DNA from: an uncultured Clostridium sp.
Lineage (GTDB): Bacteria > Bacillota > Clostridia > TANB77 > CAG-508
Direction of reading: 5' to 3'
NCBI GenBank assembly: GCA_947057875.1
Contig: CAMSEX010000008.1
Location: 1-20,673 of the forward strand
Length of the DNA stretch: 20,673 nucleotides
Shown here: one piece after another, positions 7,270-14,935 of the stretch
How positions within the stretch are numbered: position 1 is the stretch's first letter
How the letters are laid out: each line of letters begins with the position of its first letter
Made by a program: the position numbers and the translations under genes
The notes under the pieces: generated by a model
Databases searched by the model: none
The model's input: the letters and a program-made list of their open reading frames with translations, nothing else
Told to the model about the DNA's origin: nothing

Positions 7270-8226
7270 ATGAAAAAAGATTTTGTGATACAGATAACTA
7301 GAATAGTGGCTATGTTTATGATTATTATATGCCATTTGGTACAAGAGTTTGATAACAGGTATATTCAAATGACAAGTCAGTTTTTTAATGTTGGTGTTTT
7401 CATTTTTATTTTGATTTCAGGTTATTTGTATGGAACAAAGAAAATTGAGAATCCAAAAGAATGGCTAAAAAATAGATTTTTTAAAATTATGATACCTGTA
7501 TATGTTTTTATGATATTTATTTTTGGATGGGAAATTTTGGTTCAGCATCATTTTAAAATAAAGTATGTTTTGATATACTTGTTTGATTTACAATTTGTGT
7601 TTGGCGGGGTACAAGGGGCTCAACATTTATGGTTCTTGACAGTGATTATGATTTGTTATATGATAACACCAATATTGTATCAAAAGAAAGAAAAGTTATT
7701 GAAACATAGTAAAATAATCTTGGTCATAATTGCGGCTTTAGCGGTTGGATTCTCTTATATCAAAGAAGATATTGGAAGAACTTTTATGTACCTTTTGTTG
7801 TACATAAGTGCATATGTGTATAGAAATAACAAAACAGATAAGCAAAGTTCTAAAATATGGTTGATTCTATCCATTATGGGATTATTTGCAGTAAGAATTG
7901 TGGCAAGAAAGTTTTGGGATGGCACTGTTTTGTATAATACAATTGTGGTATGCTTAACACAAATATTATTGGCCTATCATATTTATTGGCTTTTGAATGA
8001 AATTTTTAAAAATGTAAAAATAGAAGGTAACGCATTGGTTAATCACTTTGATACCATTTCTTATTATGTTTACATTACACATATGATGTTTATGACAGGA
8101 CCAGTAAGAACAATGGGAATGACAGAAAATATGTTTATAAATTCGATTGTTACTATAGGGTTAGCTTGGATAACAGGAGTTTTGTTATATAGAATTTCAA
8201 AAGGAATTATGAGAGGATCTATATGA
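7270..8226 (+). CDS. Membrane acyltransferase, acyltransferase-3 family
   Basis: About 318 residues with some ten hydrophobic helices. Such proteins (OafA/WecH type) move acetyl or other acyl groups to sugars at the membrane. Visible features are the N-terminal helix with a conserved histidine (RIVAMFMIIICHL), the GVFIFILISGYLYG segment and the central HLWFLTVIMICYMITPILY. The ATG at 7270 matches the usual start (MKKDFVIQITR); an upstream in-frame TTG at 7258 would add MENR and overlap the previous stop codon. GAGGAG at 7249-7254 is too close for one and too far for the other, so the start is unsettled. It overlaps the next gene by four bases (ATGA), implying translational coupling. Confidence 0.85.
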   Translation: MKKDFVIQITRIVAMFMIIICHLVQEFDNRYIQMTSQFFNVGVFIFILISGYLYGTKKIENPKEWLKNRFFKIMIPVYVFMIFIFGWEILVQHHFKIKYVLIYLFDLQFVFGGVQGAQHLWFLTVIMICYMITPILYQKKEKLLKHSKIILVIIAALAVGFSYIKEDIGRTFMYLLLYISAYVYRNNKTDKQSSKIWLILSIMGLFAVRIVARKFWDGTVLYNTIVVCLTQILLAYHIYWLLNEIFKNVKIEGNALVNHFDTISYYVYITHMMFMTGPVRTMGMTENMFINSIVTIGLAWITGVLLYRISKGIMRGSI

Positions 8227-9212
8227 AAAAGAATTATGCATTAATTGATATTTTTAAATTCACATTTGCCATTGTTGTTGTTTTTATCCATACTTGTTCT
8301 GAACGATATCAGAATGGATTAATTACGATTTTGACTAGTATGGCAGTTCCATATTTCTTTGTTGCATCTGGTTTTTTTTTAAATAAAAAATTGAGAAAAA
8401 CGGAGAATAAAAAAGAAATTATTATTTCTTATATGGTAAAGATTTTTAAAATGTATCTGTTTTTTTCCATTGTTATGTGGTTAATAGAATTGCCTGAAAT
8501 GATGGTTTCAGACAATATATTAATAACGGTTTTGAAGAGAATAAGAATTTTTTTGTTTATTGGTGATTATCATTTATGGTATTTATTATTTACAATTTAT
8601 GCAGTAATCATTTTATATTGTGCCAATAAAGTAAAAATAAATAATAAAGTAATGCTGATTATTTCATTTATACTATATTTTATTGGATATTGGATTTTAA
8701 ATTATGAAGGTACTTCTAAAATATTAGAGATTCTAAAAAATATACATTTTGTGATTTTAGGAGAGAGAAATGGTTTGACTACAGCATTATTGTTTATATA
8801 TTTGGGGGTTTGGATAGAGGAATATGATATTGGTAAAAAGCGAAGTTTTGTATTTTTTATAAAAGTTATGATAACTTCAATTTTGCTATTGCTAGTAAAC
8901 CGATTAGATTATAGAATATTAAGTATCATGTTAGTGATCTATCTCATATCAAATATTTTTGTATTATTTCTAAAAATAAATGTAAAGTCTAGAAATATCT
9001 ATACAAAATTAAGACAATACAGTACCATGATATATTTGGTACATATACCAGTTGCTTTGCTATTATGTAAAATTGTAAGAATACAATATAGTAATGATAA
9101 GAATATTTTGTTTTTTATTATTGTGACTGTAATTTCTTTAATCATAAGTATAGGAATTAACTTTTTTGAGATTAAAAGAAAGGAGAAAAAGTATGATACA
9201 AATCATAAATAA
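8223..9212 (+). CDS. Second membrane acyltransferase, acyltransferase-3 family
   Basis: This 329-residue protein has the same architecture as the preceding gene. It has an N-terminal helix with a conserved histidine (DIFKFTFAIVVVFIHTCSE), AVPYFFVASGFFLNK, and HLWYLLFTIYAVIILY, followed by several more helices and a lysine-rich tail. Probably it adds a different acyl group or modifies a different sugar. The two genes are only distantly similar, so not a recent duplication. Start ATG 8223 overlaps the previous stop as ATGA, with GAGAGGA upstream. The 3' end overlaps the start of the Fe-S protein gene at 9193 by 20 bases. Confidence 0.85.
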   Translation: MKKNYALIDIFKFTFAIVVVFIHTCSERYQNGLITILTSMAVPYFFVASGFFLNKKLRKTENKKEIIISYMVKIFKMYLFFSIVMWLIELPEMMVSDNILITVLKRIRIFLFIGDYHLWYLLFTIYAVIILYCANKVKINNKVMLIISFILYFIGYWILNYEGTSKILEILKNIHFVILGERNGLTTALLFIYLGVWIEEYDIGKKRSFVFFIKVMITSILLLLVNRLDYRILSIMLVIYLISNIFVLFLKINVKSRNIYTKLRQYSTMIYLVHIPVALLLCKIVRIQYSNDKNILFFIIVTVISLIISIGINFFEIKRKEKKYDTNHK

Positions 9213-10389
9213 ATCAGATTGTACTGGTTGTACAGCTTGCAAAAGTGTGTGTCCACAGAAATGTATTGAAATGAAGTCAGATGAAGAAGGTTTTTTGTAT
9301 CCAGTAATAGACAAGGAGAAATGTATTAATTGTGGTTTATGTGAGAAAGTATGCCCAGTTAAAAATGGAAAGGAAAAAGAAAATGAGCAAAAAGGATATG
9401 TTTTAAATCATAAAAATGATGAAGTGAGAAAAAATAGCACATCTGGTGGTGCTTTTACACCAATTGCCGAATTTATTTTAGAAAAAAATGGAGTTGTGTT
9501 TGGTGCAGCTTTTGATGAAAATTTTAGAGTAGTACATAAATTTGTTGAGAATAAAGAAGAACTTCAATGTTTTCGAGGTTCTAAATATGTACAAAGTGAT
9601 TTGGGAAATTGTTTTGAGAAAACGAAAGAATTTTTAGAACAAGGTCGATATGTATGTTTTTCTGGAACTCCTTGTCAAATTGAGGGGTTAAAAAGTTTTT
9701 TGAGGAAAGAGTACGAGAAGTTAATTACAGTTGATGTGATGTGTCATGCAGTACCTTCTCCATTGGTTTGGAAGAAATATTTTAAGTATATCAAAAAATA
9801 TAAACTAAAAGATGAAGAAGTGAAAAAAGTTTTGTTTCGAGATAAAAGTAAATATGGTTTTAAATATTCCATGATGACATTGGAGAGCGAAAATAAGAAA
9901 TATAGTAGAGGAGTGGAGACAGATCCATATTTGAGAGCGTTTTTTGGAGATTTGTCAGATAGACCATCTTGTTATCATTGTGCATTTAAAAAGCAATATC
10001 ATGAAAGTGATTTTACGATATGGGATTGTTTTATTGCTGAAAAATTCGATAAAAGTTTGGATGATGATAAAGGAACGTCAAGAGTTTTGGTAAATTCTAA
10101 AAAGGGACAAGCTATTTTTGAGGAGATAAAAGAGCAGTTTCATGAGAAAGAAGTGGCTGTGGAAGATTTGGTAAGAAATGTGAAAGAAATGAGCCATAGT
10201 GTTGAACTTCCAGCGATGAGAGAAGAATTTTTTAAAGATATCAATACAATGGAAGAAAAAGACTTTTTTGAGAAATATTTTAAAGATACAGTAAAAGTAA
10301 AGTGCGAAAGAAGTGTTAGAATATTTCTGGCGAAAACGGGTATTTATAAAAATATCAAAAGATTGGCAAAGAGAATTCTAAAAAAGTAG
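9193..10389 (+). CDS. Coenzyme F420 hydrogenase/dehydrogenase beta-subunit-like Fe-S protein
   Basis: A 398-residue soluble protein. It starts with two 4Fe-4S ferredoxin motifs: cysteines 10, 13, 16, 20 and 44, 47, 50, 54. Then follow NSTSGGAFTPIAEFIL and the FSGTPCQIEGLKSFL motif of the FrhB/FdhB C-terminal domain, and later cysteines in RPSCYHCAFKK. Homologues without F420 biosynthesis are common in polysaccharide loci beside pyruvyl transferases, and their reaction is not established; a redox role in sugar modification is plausible. The start is ATG 9193, with AAAGGAG at about 9179-9185; an upstream in-frame start at 9166 would lie before this site and is not supported. Confidence 0.88.
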   Translation: MIQIINKSDCTGCTACKSVCPQKCIEMKSDEEGFLYPVIDKEKCINCGLCEKVCPVKNGKEKENEQKGYVLNHKNDEVRKNSTSGGAFTPIAEFILEKNGVVFGAAFDENFRVVHKFVENKEELQCFRGSKYVQSDLGNCFEKTKEFLEQGRYVCFSGTPCQIEGLKSFLRKEYEKLITVDVMCHAVPSPLVWKKYFKYIKKYKLKDEEVKKVLFRDKSKYGFKYSMMTLESENKKYSRGVETDPYLRAFFGDLSDRPSCYHCAFKKQYHESDFTIWDCFIAEKFDKSLDDDKGTSRVLVNSKKGQAIFEEIKEQFHEKEVAVEDLVRNVKEMSHSVELPAMREEFFKDINTMEEKDFFEKYFKDTVKVKCERSVRIFLAKTGIYKNIKRLAKRILKK

Positions 10390-10404
10390 GAAAGAGAGAA
10401 GAAA

Positions 10405-11514
10405 ATGGAGCAACCAGTAAAAGTTTTATATTTTGTTGACCGATTGTTGACAGGTGGGATACAGAAATTTGTTTATGAACATGCGAAACATATGGATTTT
10501 TCAAAAGTTCAAATTGATTTCTTGGCACTAGATGATGGAAATGATTACGAATTGGAAGATGAAGTGAAAAAATTAGGCTGTACATTATATAAATTAAAGG
10601 GAATTTGGATTAAGAAAAATGGGGATTTTATCCAATATCATAAAGCCTTAAATCAATTTTTTAAAGAACATCATGATTATAAAGTGGTACATATGCATTC
10701 TTCTAGCAAAAATTTTATGGTGCTGAAGATGGCGAAAAAATATGGTATTAATGTGAGAATTGCGCATTCACATAATATCGGTTTTCAGTCGAAAAATAAA
10801 ATGAAAATTTTGATTGGGGATTTGTTTAAAAAGCCTTTGAAGAAGTATGCGACGCATTATTTTGCTTGTTCTAAGTTGGCAGGAAAATGGCTTTTTGGGG
10901 AAAGTGACGTAAAAATTATTCATAATGCGGTGGATTACCAGAAGTTTCAGTTTAATCAAGCAAGACGTGATGAACTTAGGAAAGAGCTTGGGCTTGAAAA
11001 TAAGTTGATAATTGGAAATGTGGGGCGATTTACGAATCAGAAGAATCACACTTTTTTAGTAGATATTTTTCAAGAAATTCATAAACAAAATGAGAATGCA
11101 GTTTTGATGTTGGTTGGAATTGGTGAAAAAGAGCAGGAAATTCGAGATAAAGTTGAAACTTTGGGACTGACAGATTGTGTGAAATTTATGGGATTTTGCA
11201 ATAATACGAATGAATTATTTTGGTGTATGGATGTGTTTTTATTGCCAAGTTTGTATGAAGGATTGCCAATTGTAGGTGTGGAGGCGCAATGTACGGGACT
11301 TCCATGTTTTATGTCAAAAGATGTAATTACAGATGAAGTAAAAATTGCACAAAATGTGACATTTGTTGAATTGGAGAAAAGTCCGAAAGAGTGGGCTGAA
11401 ATAATTTTAAATAGTGATTTGAGCAGGCGTGATACATATGAAGAGTTGAAAAATGCGGGATATTTTATTGAGCAAACAGTAGAAGAGTTAGAGAGGTTTT
11501 ATAGGGAGGTTTAG
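10405..11514 (+). CDS. GT4-family glycosyltransferase (EpsF-like)
   Basis: A 369-residue cytoplasmic glycosyltransferase with two Rossmann-like domains. The N-terminus has the acceptor-side glycine loop LTGGIQKFVYEHAKHM, followed by VRIAHSHNIG. The C-terminal domain has IIGNVGRFTNQKNHTFLVDIF and the donor-binding LLPSLYEGLPIVGVEAQ with the E-x7-E glutamates. It presumably adds one sugar of the repeat unit. It strongly resembles the gene at 13844: both contain AGKWLFGE and an FQFNQ...R.ELR segment at the same place, so they are paralogues, perhaps for similar linkages. Start ATG 10405 is preceded by a purine-rich GAGAGAAG site, 15 bp after the previous stop codon. Confidence 0.93.
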   Translation: MEQPVKVLYFVDRLLTGGIQKFVYEHAKHMDFSKVQIDFLALDDGNDYELEDEVKKLGCTLYKLKGIWIKKNGDFIQYHKALNQFFKEHHDYKVVHMHSSSKNFMVLKMAKKYGINVRIAHSHNIGFQSKNKMKILIGDLFKKPLKKYATHYFACSKLAGKWLFGESDVKIIHNAVDYQKFQFNQARRDELRKELGLENKLIIGNVGRFTNQKNHTFLVDIFQEIHKQNENAVLMLVGIGEKEQEIRDKVETLGLTDCVKFMGFCNNTNELFWCMDVFLLPSLYEGLPIVGVEAQCTGLPCFMSKDVITDEVKIAQNVTFVELEKSPKEWAEIILNSDLSRRDTYEELKNAGYFIEQTVEELERFYREV

Positions 11515-11519
11515 AAAAT

Positions 11520-12593
11520 ATGGAAAAAAACATTGTTATAATAACAGATTATGCAGCACCATATGAAGGAAATTTTATGGCCTCAATGAAAGCGTTTGAA
11601 AAAATTGCTAGGGATAAGAATTATCAAGTAAAGTTTTTATTTTCTAAAAGAACAGCAAATATTGATTGGATAAAAAAGATAGCGTCAGAATATGAGATTG
11701 AATTTTTTGCAGAAGATATTACAAGTATTATGAAAGTGCTTCGTAAATCAATTAGTAAAAATTCAGAAAATATAGTGTATTCACATTTTGCCAAACATAA
11801 AACTCAATTGGCGATTAAGTTATTTAGAATGTTACATAGAAATATTAAATTGGTTCAACATTTTCATAATCATTGTAAAATAAATTATCCATTTCCAAAA
11901 AAGCAATTTATGAAATTTGCTTATAAATTGTATGAAGGGGATTTGAATATTGGGTGTTCGGAATCTGTTGCTAAGAGTATGCCATATAACAAAAAAAAAG
12001 TTACTTTTGTGGATAATGCCATTGATTTTAGTAGACTAGACGGAGATATTGTTGATAATATAGCAAAAAAAGCTGAGGATGAATTTGTGATTTTAATGTT
12101 TGGTTTTCATTATGAGAGAAAAGGGGTTGACTTAGCATTAAAAGCGATAAGACAAATTGCTCATGAGAAAAAAATTATTTTAGCAATTTCATTGGCAACA
12201 AATAAGGAAAGTGTAGAAAATAAAATTAAGAGTCAATTTGAAGGGAAAATACCAGATTGGATTCGACTTTTGCCACCAACTGAAAATGTGAGTGAGTATT
12301 ATCATATGGCGGATTTATTTTTGTCAGCGGCTCGTGAAGAAGGGTTTTGTTATTCTTTGGTAGAGGCAACTTATTGTGGAACAAGATGCATGAGTAGTAG
12401 AATTGGAGGAGTGCCACTTGCTATTCCTGGAATGATGAGTTTTGATAGTGAAAATTCAGAAGATTTGAAAGAAAAGATTTTAGGGGCAATCGAAAATGAT
12501 GAAAATAAGCTAAAAGAAGCTAAAAAATATGTAATTGAGAAATATGAGTTGAGTAAATGGGCAGAAGAAATTATGAAAAAATTGGAGGCTTAA
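11520..12593 (+). CDS. GT4-family glycosyltransferase
   Basis: A 357-residue glycosyltransferase. Visible elements are the N-terminal AAPYEGNFMASMKAFEK, the acceptor-side VQHFHNHCKINYPFP, a GFHYERKGVDLALKAI linker typical of the donor domain start, and SAAREEGFCYSLVEATYCG, the phosphate-binding and E-x7-E region. Its N-terminal loop differs from that of the other glycosyltransferases here, so it probably uses a different acceptor. GGGAGG at 11505-11510 precedes ATG 11520. The stop codon lies only two bases before the next start, and GGAGG near the 3' end serves the next gene. Confidence 0.9.
   Translation: MEKNIVIITDYAAPYEGNFMASMKAFEKIARDKNYQVKFLFSKRTANIDWIKKIASEYEIEFFAEDITSIMKVLRKSISKNSENIVYSHFAKHKTQLAIKLFRMLHRNIKLVQHFHNHCKINYPFPKKQFMKFAYKLYEGDLNIGCSESVAKSMPYNKKKVTFVDNAIDFSRLDGDIVDNIAKKAEDEFVILMFGFHYERKGVDLALKAIRQIAHEKKIILAISLATNKESVENKIKSQFEGKIPDWIRLLPPTENVSEYYHMADLFLSAAREEGFCYSLVEATYCGTRCMSSRIGGVPLAIPGMMSFDSENSEDLKEKILGAIENDENKLKEAKKYVIEKYELSKWAEEIMKKLEA
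12584..12588 (+). promoter_or_regulatory. Ribosome binding site that fixes the LTGTIN gene start
   Basis: GGAGG, inside the end of the upstream gene, is 6 nt from ATG 12595. It supports initiation upstream of the CGG frameshift at 12655, not at the internal GTG 12665. Confidence 0.75.
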
Positions 12594-12594
12594 A

Positions 12595-13324
12595 ATGAAG
12601 AGAAATGCAATTTTATTAACAGGTACAATTAATCCAAAAGTATTTTTTAAAAGACGGAAAAGATGTGTATGTGATTGATGAAAAACTTCGATTAAACCAA
12701 TATGAACAACGCATTAAACAATATATTATGAATACAGATTTTGATGATATAATATTTATAGAAAATTCAGGATATGCATTTGATTTTGAAAAGTATCAAA
12801 AAATGGCGAAAGAAAAATCAAAGAGGTTTGAATTTATTTCAATGACCCCTGATGTGGATAAAGTAAAAGAATTAGGAAAATCATATGGTGAGGCTGAGTT
12901 AATTGATTATGCCATGAAAAATAGTAAATTAATAAAAGAGCATAATGTTATTTATAAAATTACAGGAAGAATTTTTATCAAAAATTGGAGAAAAATTTTG
13001 CGTACAAAAGAGAATGGAAAAAATGAGTTTATTAGTATTAATAAAGCACAGTGGTGTAAAACAGATTTCTTTAAAGTTTATAAGGATGATTATTTGAAAT
13101 GTCTTTATGGAGTGGGAGAGCGATGCAATGAAAAAGAAGGAATAGATTTAGAAAAGGCATATTATCATCAATTAAAGAAGGCTGATATTAAAATTTCTAG
13201 TTTTGAGGTATATCCAAAGTTAGAGGGAATCTTTGGGACAACAGGACAAAAATATAATAAGCCAATATGGAAAATGATAATTTTTAATCTATTGATAAAG
13301 TTTAACTATTTCAAAGTGAAATAA
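12595..13324 (+). CDS. LTGTIN-type polysaccharide-locus protein of unknown function, read through a +1 frameshift
   Basis: Skipping one base at 12655 gives a 242-residue soluble protein beginning MKRNAILLTGTINPKVFF and continuing into KDVYVIDEKLRLNQYEQRI. From memory, similar proteins in capsule and O-antigen loci begin with LTGTIN or ISGTIN followed by an RLxQY segment and contain a K(I/L)TGR motif; here it is IYKITGRIFIKNW. The middle also has YGEAELIDYAMKNS. They are suspected to be glycosyltransferase-like, but I know of no established activity. The +1 shift is needed because zero frame stops at TGA 12676 after 27 residues. Start ATG 12595 has GGAGG 6 nt upstream. The exact extra base is uncertain, since T6 and A4 runs lie just upstream. 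Confidence 0.75.
12655..12657 (+). other. In-frame CGG, +1 shift site 4
   Basis: Codon 21 of the LTGTIN gene is CGG after AGA. Skipping C12655 gives AAA AGA GGA AAA GAT GTG (KRGKDV). Zero frame reaches TGA 12676-12678. Loss of one T or A in the preceding T6/A4 runs would also restore frame (giving KDGKDV), so this site alone is less decisive than the other three. Confidence 0.65.
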
Positions 13325-13336
13325 AAGAGGTAAAAG

Positions 13337-13822
13337 ATGAATAAATTAGAGAGATTAGTTAATAATTGGTTATCACATTATAATCATAAAAAGTATTGGG
13401 AAATGAAAGAGAAACTTTGTAATCCAAGGACAAATAAGTTATTGAGGTGTTACTATTTATTTATGTTAAAAAGAAGTGATTCTTTTAATTCGGCTACCTT
13501 AGGGCATCGAATGAATGGAGGAAGTAAATGGAAAAGTGCTCCTATTTTGCCACATGGAATTAAGGGAATTTTTGTGACAGATAAAGCAATGATTGGAAAA
13601 AACGTGAAAATTTATCAGCAAGTGACAATTGGTATTAATCGAGAAGAAGAAGGAGGACCAACGATTGGAGATAATTGCTTAATTGGAGTAGGAGCAAAAA
13701 TCATTGGAAATATTACGATTGGGAATAATGTAAAGATTGGTGCTAATGCGGTTGTTTTTGAAGACGTGCCAGATGATGCAACAGTTGTTTTGAATAAGCC
13801 AAGAATGATTATAAAGAAATAA
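13337..13822 (+). CDS. Hexapeptide-repeat acetyltransferase, serine acetyltransferase-like
   Basis: A 161-residue protein. After an N-terminal helical segment it has left-handed beta-helix repeats: PHGIKGIFVTDKAMIGKNVKIYQQVTIG, then PTIGDNCLIGVGAKIIGNITIGNNVKIGANAVVFEDVP, ending DATVVLNKPRMI. This is the fold and C-terminal pattern of CysE/EpsH-type O-acetyltransferases, which act as trimers with acetyl-CoA. The usual catalytic histidine position is occupied within the LPHGIKG segment. In a polysaccharide locus it most likely acetylates a sugar precursor or repeat unit, not serine; it lacks most of the CysE N-terminal domain. ATG 13337 is preceded by AGAGG. Confidence 0.88.
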   Translation: MNKLERLVNNWLSHYNHKKYWEMKEKLCNPRTNKLLRCYYLFMLKRSDSFNSATLGHRMNGGSKWKSAPILPHGIKGIFVTDKAMIGKNVKIYQQVTIGINREEEGGPTIGDNCLIGVGAKIIGNITIGNNVKIGANAVVFEDVPDDATVVLNKPRMIIKK

Positions 13823-13843
13823 TGTTTGTAGTTAGAGGTTGTT

Positions 13844-14935
13844 ATGAAGAAAATAAAAATTTTATATACAGGTTATTCTTCTAATATGGGAGGAATTGAA
13901 AGATTTTTGGTGAATGTATGTAAAAATCTTGATAAAAATAAATTTGAAATCTATATGTTAGGTTTTGATGATAAGAAGTTATATTTTCAAGAAAAATTAG
14001 AACAAATGGGGATTAGATTTTTAAGCATAACAAGTAGAACAAAGAACTATCAACAGTATGTAAAAGATTTAAAGAAAATATATTGTGAAAATAATTTTGA
14101 TATCATTCATTTTAATATTATGAATTTTAGTTGTTTTGAGAGGATTACTTTGGCAAAAAAATATTCAAAAGCAAGATTAATTCTCCATTCGCACTCTGCA
14201 AGCATTCAGAAAGTTTATCGAAAAACAAGATTTTTGGATAAGGTTGGAAGATTTTTTACAAGAAATATTGAATATGAAAAACTTGCTTGTGGAGAGGAAG
14301 CTGGAAAATGGCTTTTTGGAGAAAAAAAATTTCTTGTTTTAAATAATGGAATTGATGTACAAGCATTTCAATTTAATCAGAACAATAGAAGTGAGCTAAG
14401 AAATGAATGTAACATAAAAAATGAGGAAACAGTCATTGGATTAATTGCAAAATTAGAAGAACAGAAAAACCCTAGATTTTTAATGGATATATTTTTTGAA
14501 TATCAAAAGTTAAATTCAGATAGCAAGTTGTTATTGGTGGGCGAAGGTTCACTAAGAAAAGAATTAGAGGAAAAAGCAAGAATATTAGATATTCAAGATA
14601 AAGTTTTGTTTTTAGGAAGACGAGATGACACAGAAAAAATTTATTCTGCAATGGATATTTTTGTGATGCCATCTTGGTTTGAAGGATTTAGTATTGCGAT
14701 TGTTGAAGCACAAGTAAATGGATTGAAATGTTATACAAGTACTAATGTGGCAAGAGAATCTAATGTAATAGGAAATGTTGAGTTTTTGTCGTTAGATGAA
14801 ACTCCGAAATATTGGGCACAAAAAATTTTTGAAGCAGATAATAGAAGAGATGAAAAAGCAATGGAAAAAATTCCAGATAGGTTTAAGATAGAGGAAACAG
14901 TGAAAGTTTTGAGTAGAATTTATGAGGAGAAATAG
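13844..14935 (+). CDS. GT4-family glycosyltransferase, paralogue of the gene at 10405
   Basis: A 363-residue glycosyltransferase with MGGIERFLVNVCKNLDKNKF at the N-terminus, LILHSHSAS, CGEEAGKWLFGEKKF, IGLIAKLEEQKNPRFLMDIFF and the donor site MPSWFEGFSIAIVEAQ. Its match to the gene at 10405 runs through the same motifs in the same order (AGKWLFGE, FQFNQ, the NP/NH loop, and C-terminal ETVKVL versus QTVEEL), indicating an old duplication and probably related donor sugars. AGAGG precedes ATG 13844, and the 3' end abuts the next ATG directly. Confidence 0.92.
   Translation: MKKIKILYTGYSSNMGGIERFLVNVCKNLDKNKFEIYMLGFDDKKLYFQEKLEQMGIRFLSITSRTKNYQQYVKDLKKIYCENNFDIIHFNIMNFSCFERITLAKKYSKARLILHSHSASIQKVYRKTRFLDKVGRFFTRNIEYEKLACGEEAGKWLFGEKKFLVLNNGIDVQAFQFNQNNRSELRNECNIKNEETVIGLIAKLEEQKNPRFLMDIFFEYQKLNSDSKLLLVGEGSLRKELEEKARILDIQDKVLFLGRRDDTEKIYSAMDIFVMPSWFEGFSIAIVEAQVNGLKCYTSTNVARESNVIGNVEFLSLDETPKYWAQKIFEADNRRDEKAMEKIPDRFKIEETVKVLSRIYEEK

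Noticed and set aside
9166..9192. Longer N-terminus of the Fe-S protein from 9166
   Set aside because: It precedes the ribosome binding site, and the ferredoxin motif begins normally from ATG 9193.
2045..12657. P-site tRNA slippage as the common mechanism
   Set aside because: Preceding codons are ATG, ATG, TTT and AGA. Only TTT to TTC re-pairs in the +1 frame, so slippage cannot explain the other three.
2072..12678. TGA reassigned as a sense codon, so that two zero frames would read through
   Set aside because: The other two zero frames end at TAA, the downstream zero-frame peptides do not match the families, and TGA ends the genes at 8226 and 16126 at normal positions.
2006..13324. Treating the three frameshifted genes as ordinary pseudogenes
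   Set aside because: All four lesions are the same one-base event at an in-frame CGG, restored motifs are intact, start sites are good and no other damage is seen. Random decay would give mixed deletions, stops and other contexts. A systematic artefact remains possible and is listed as the main rival.
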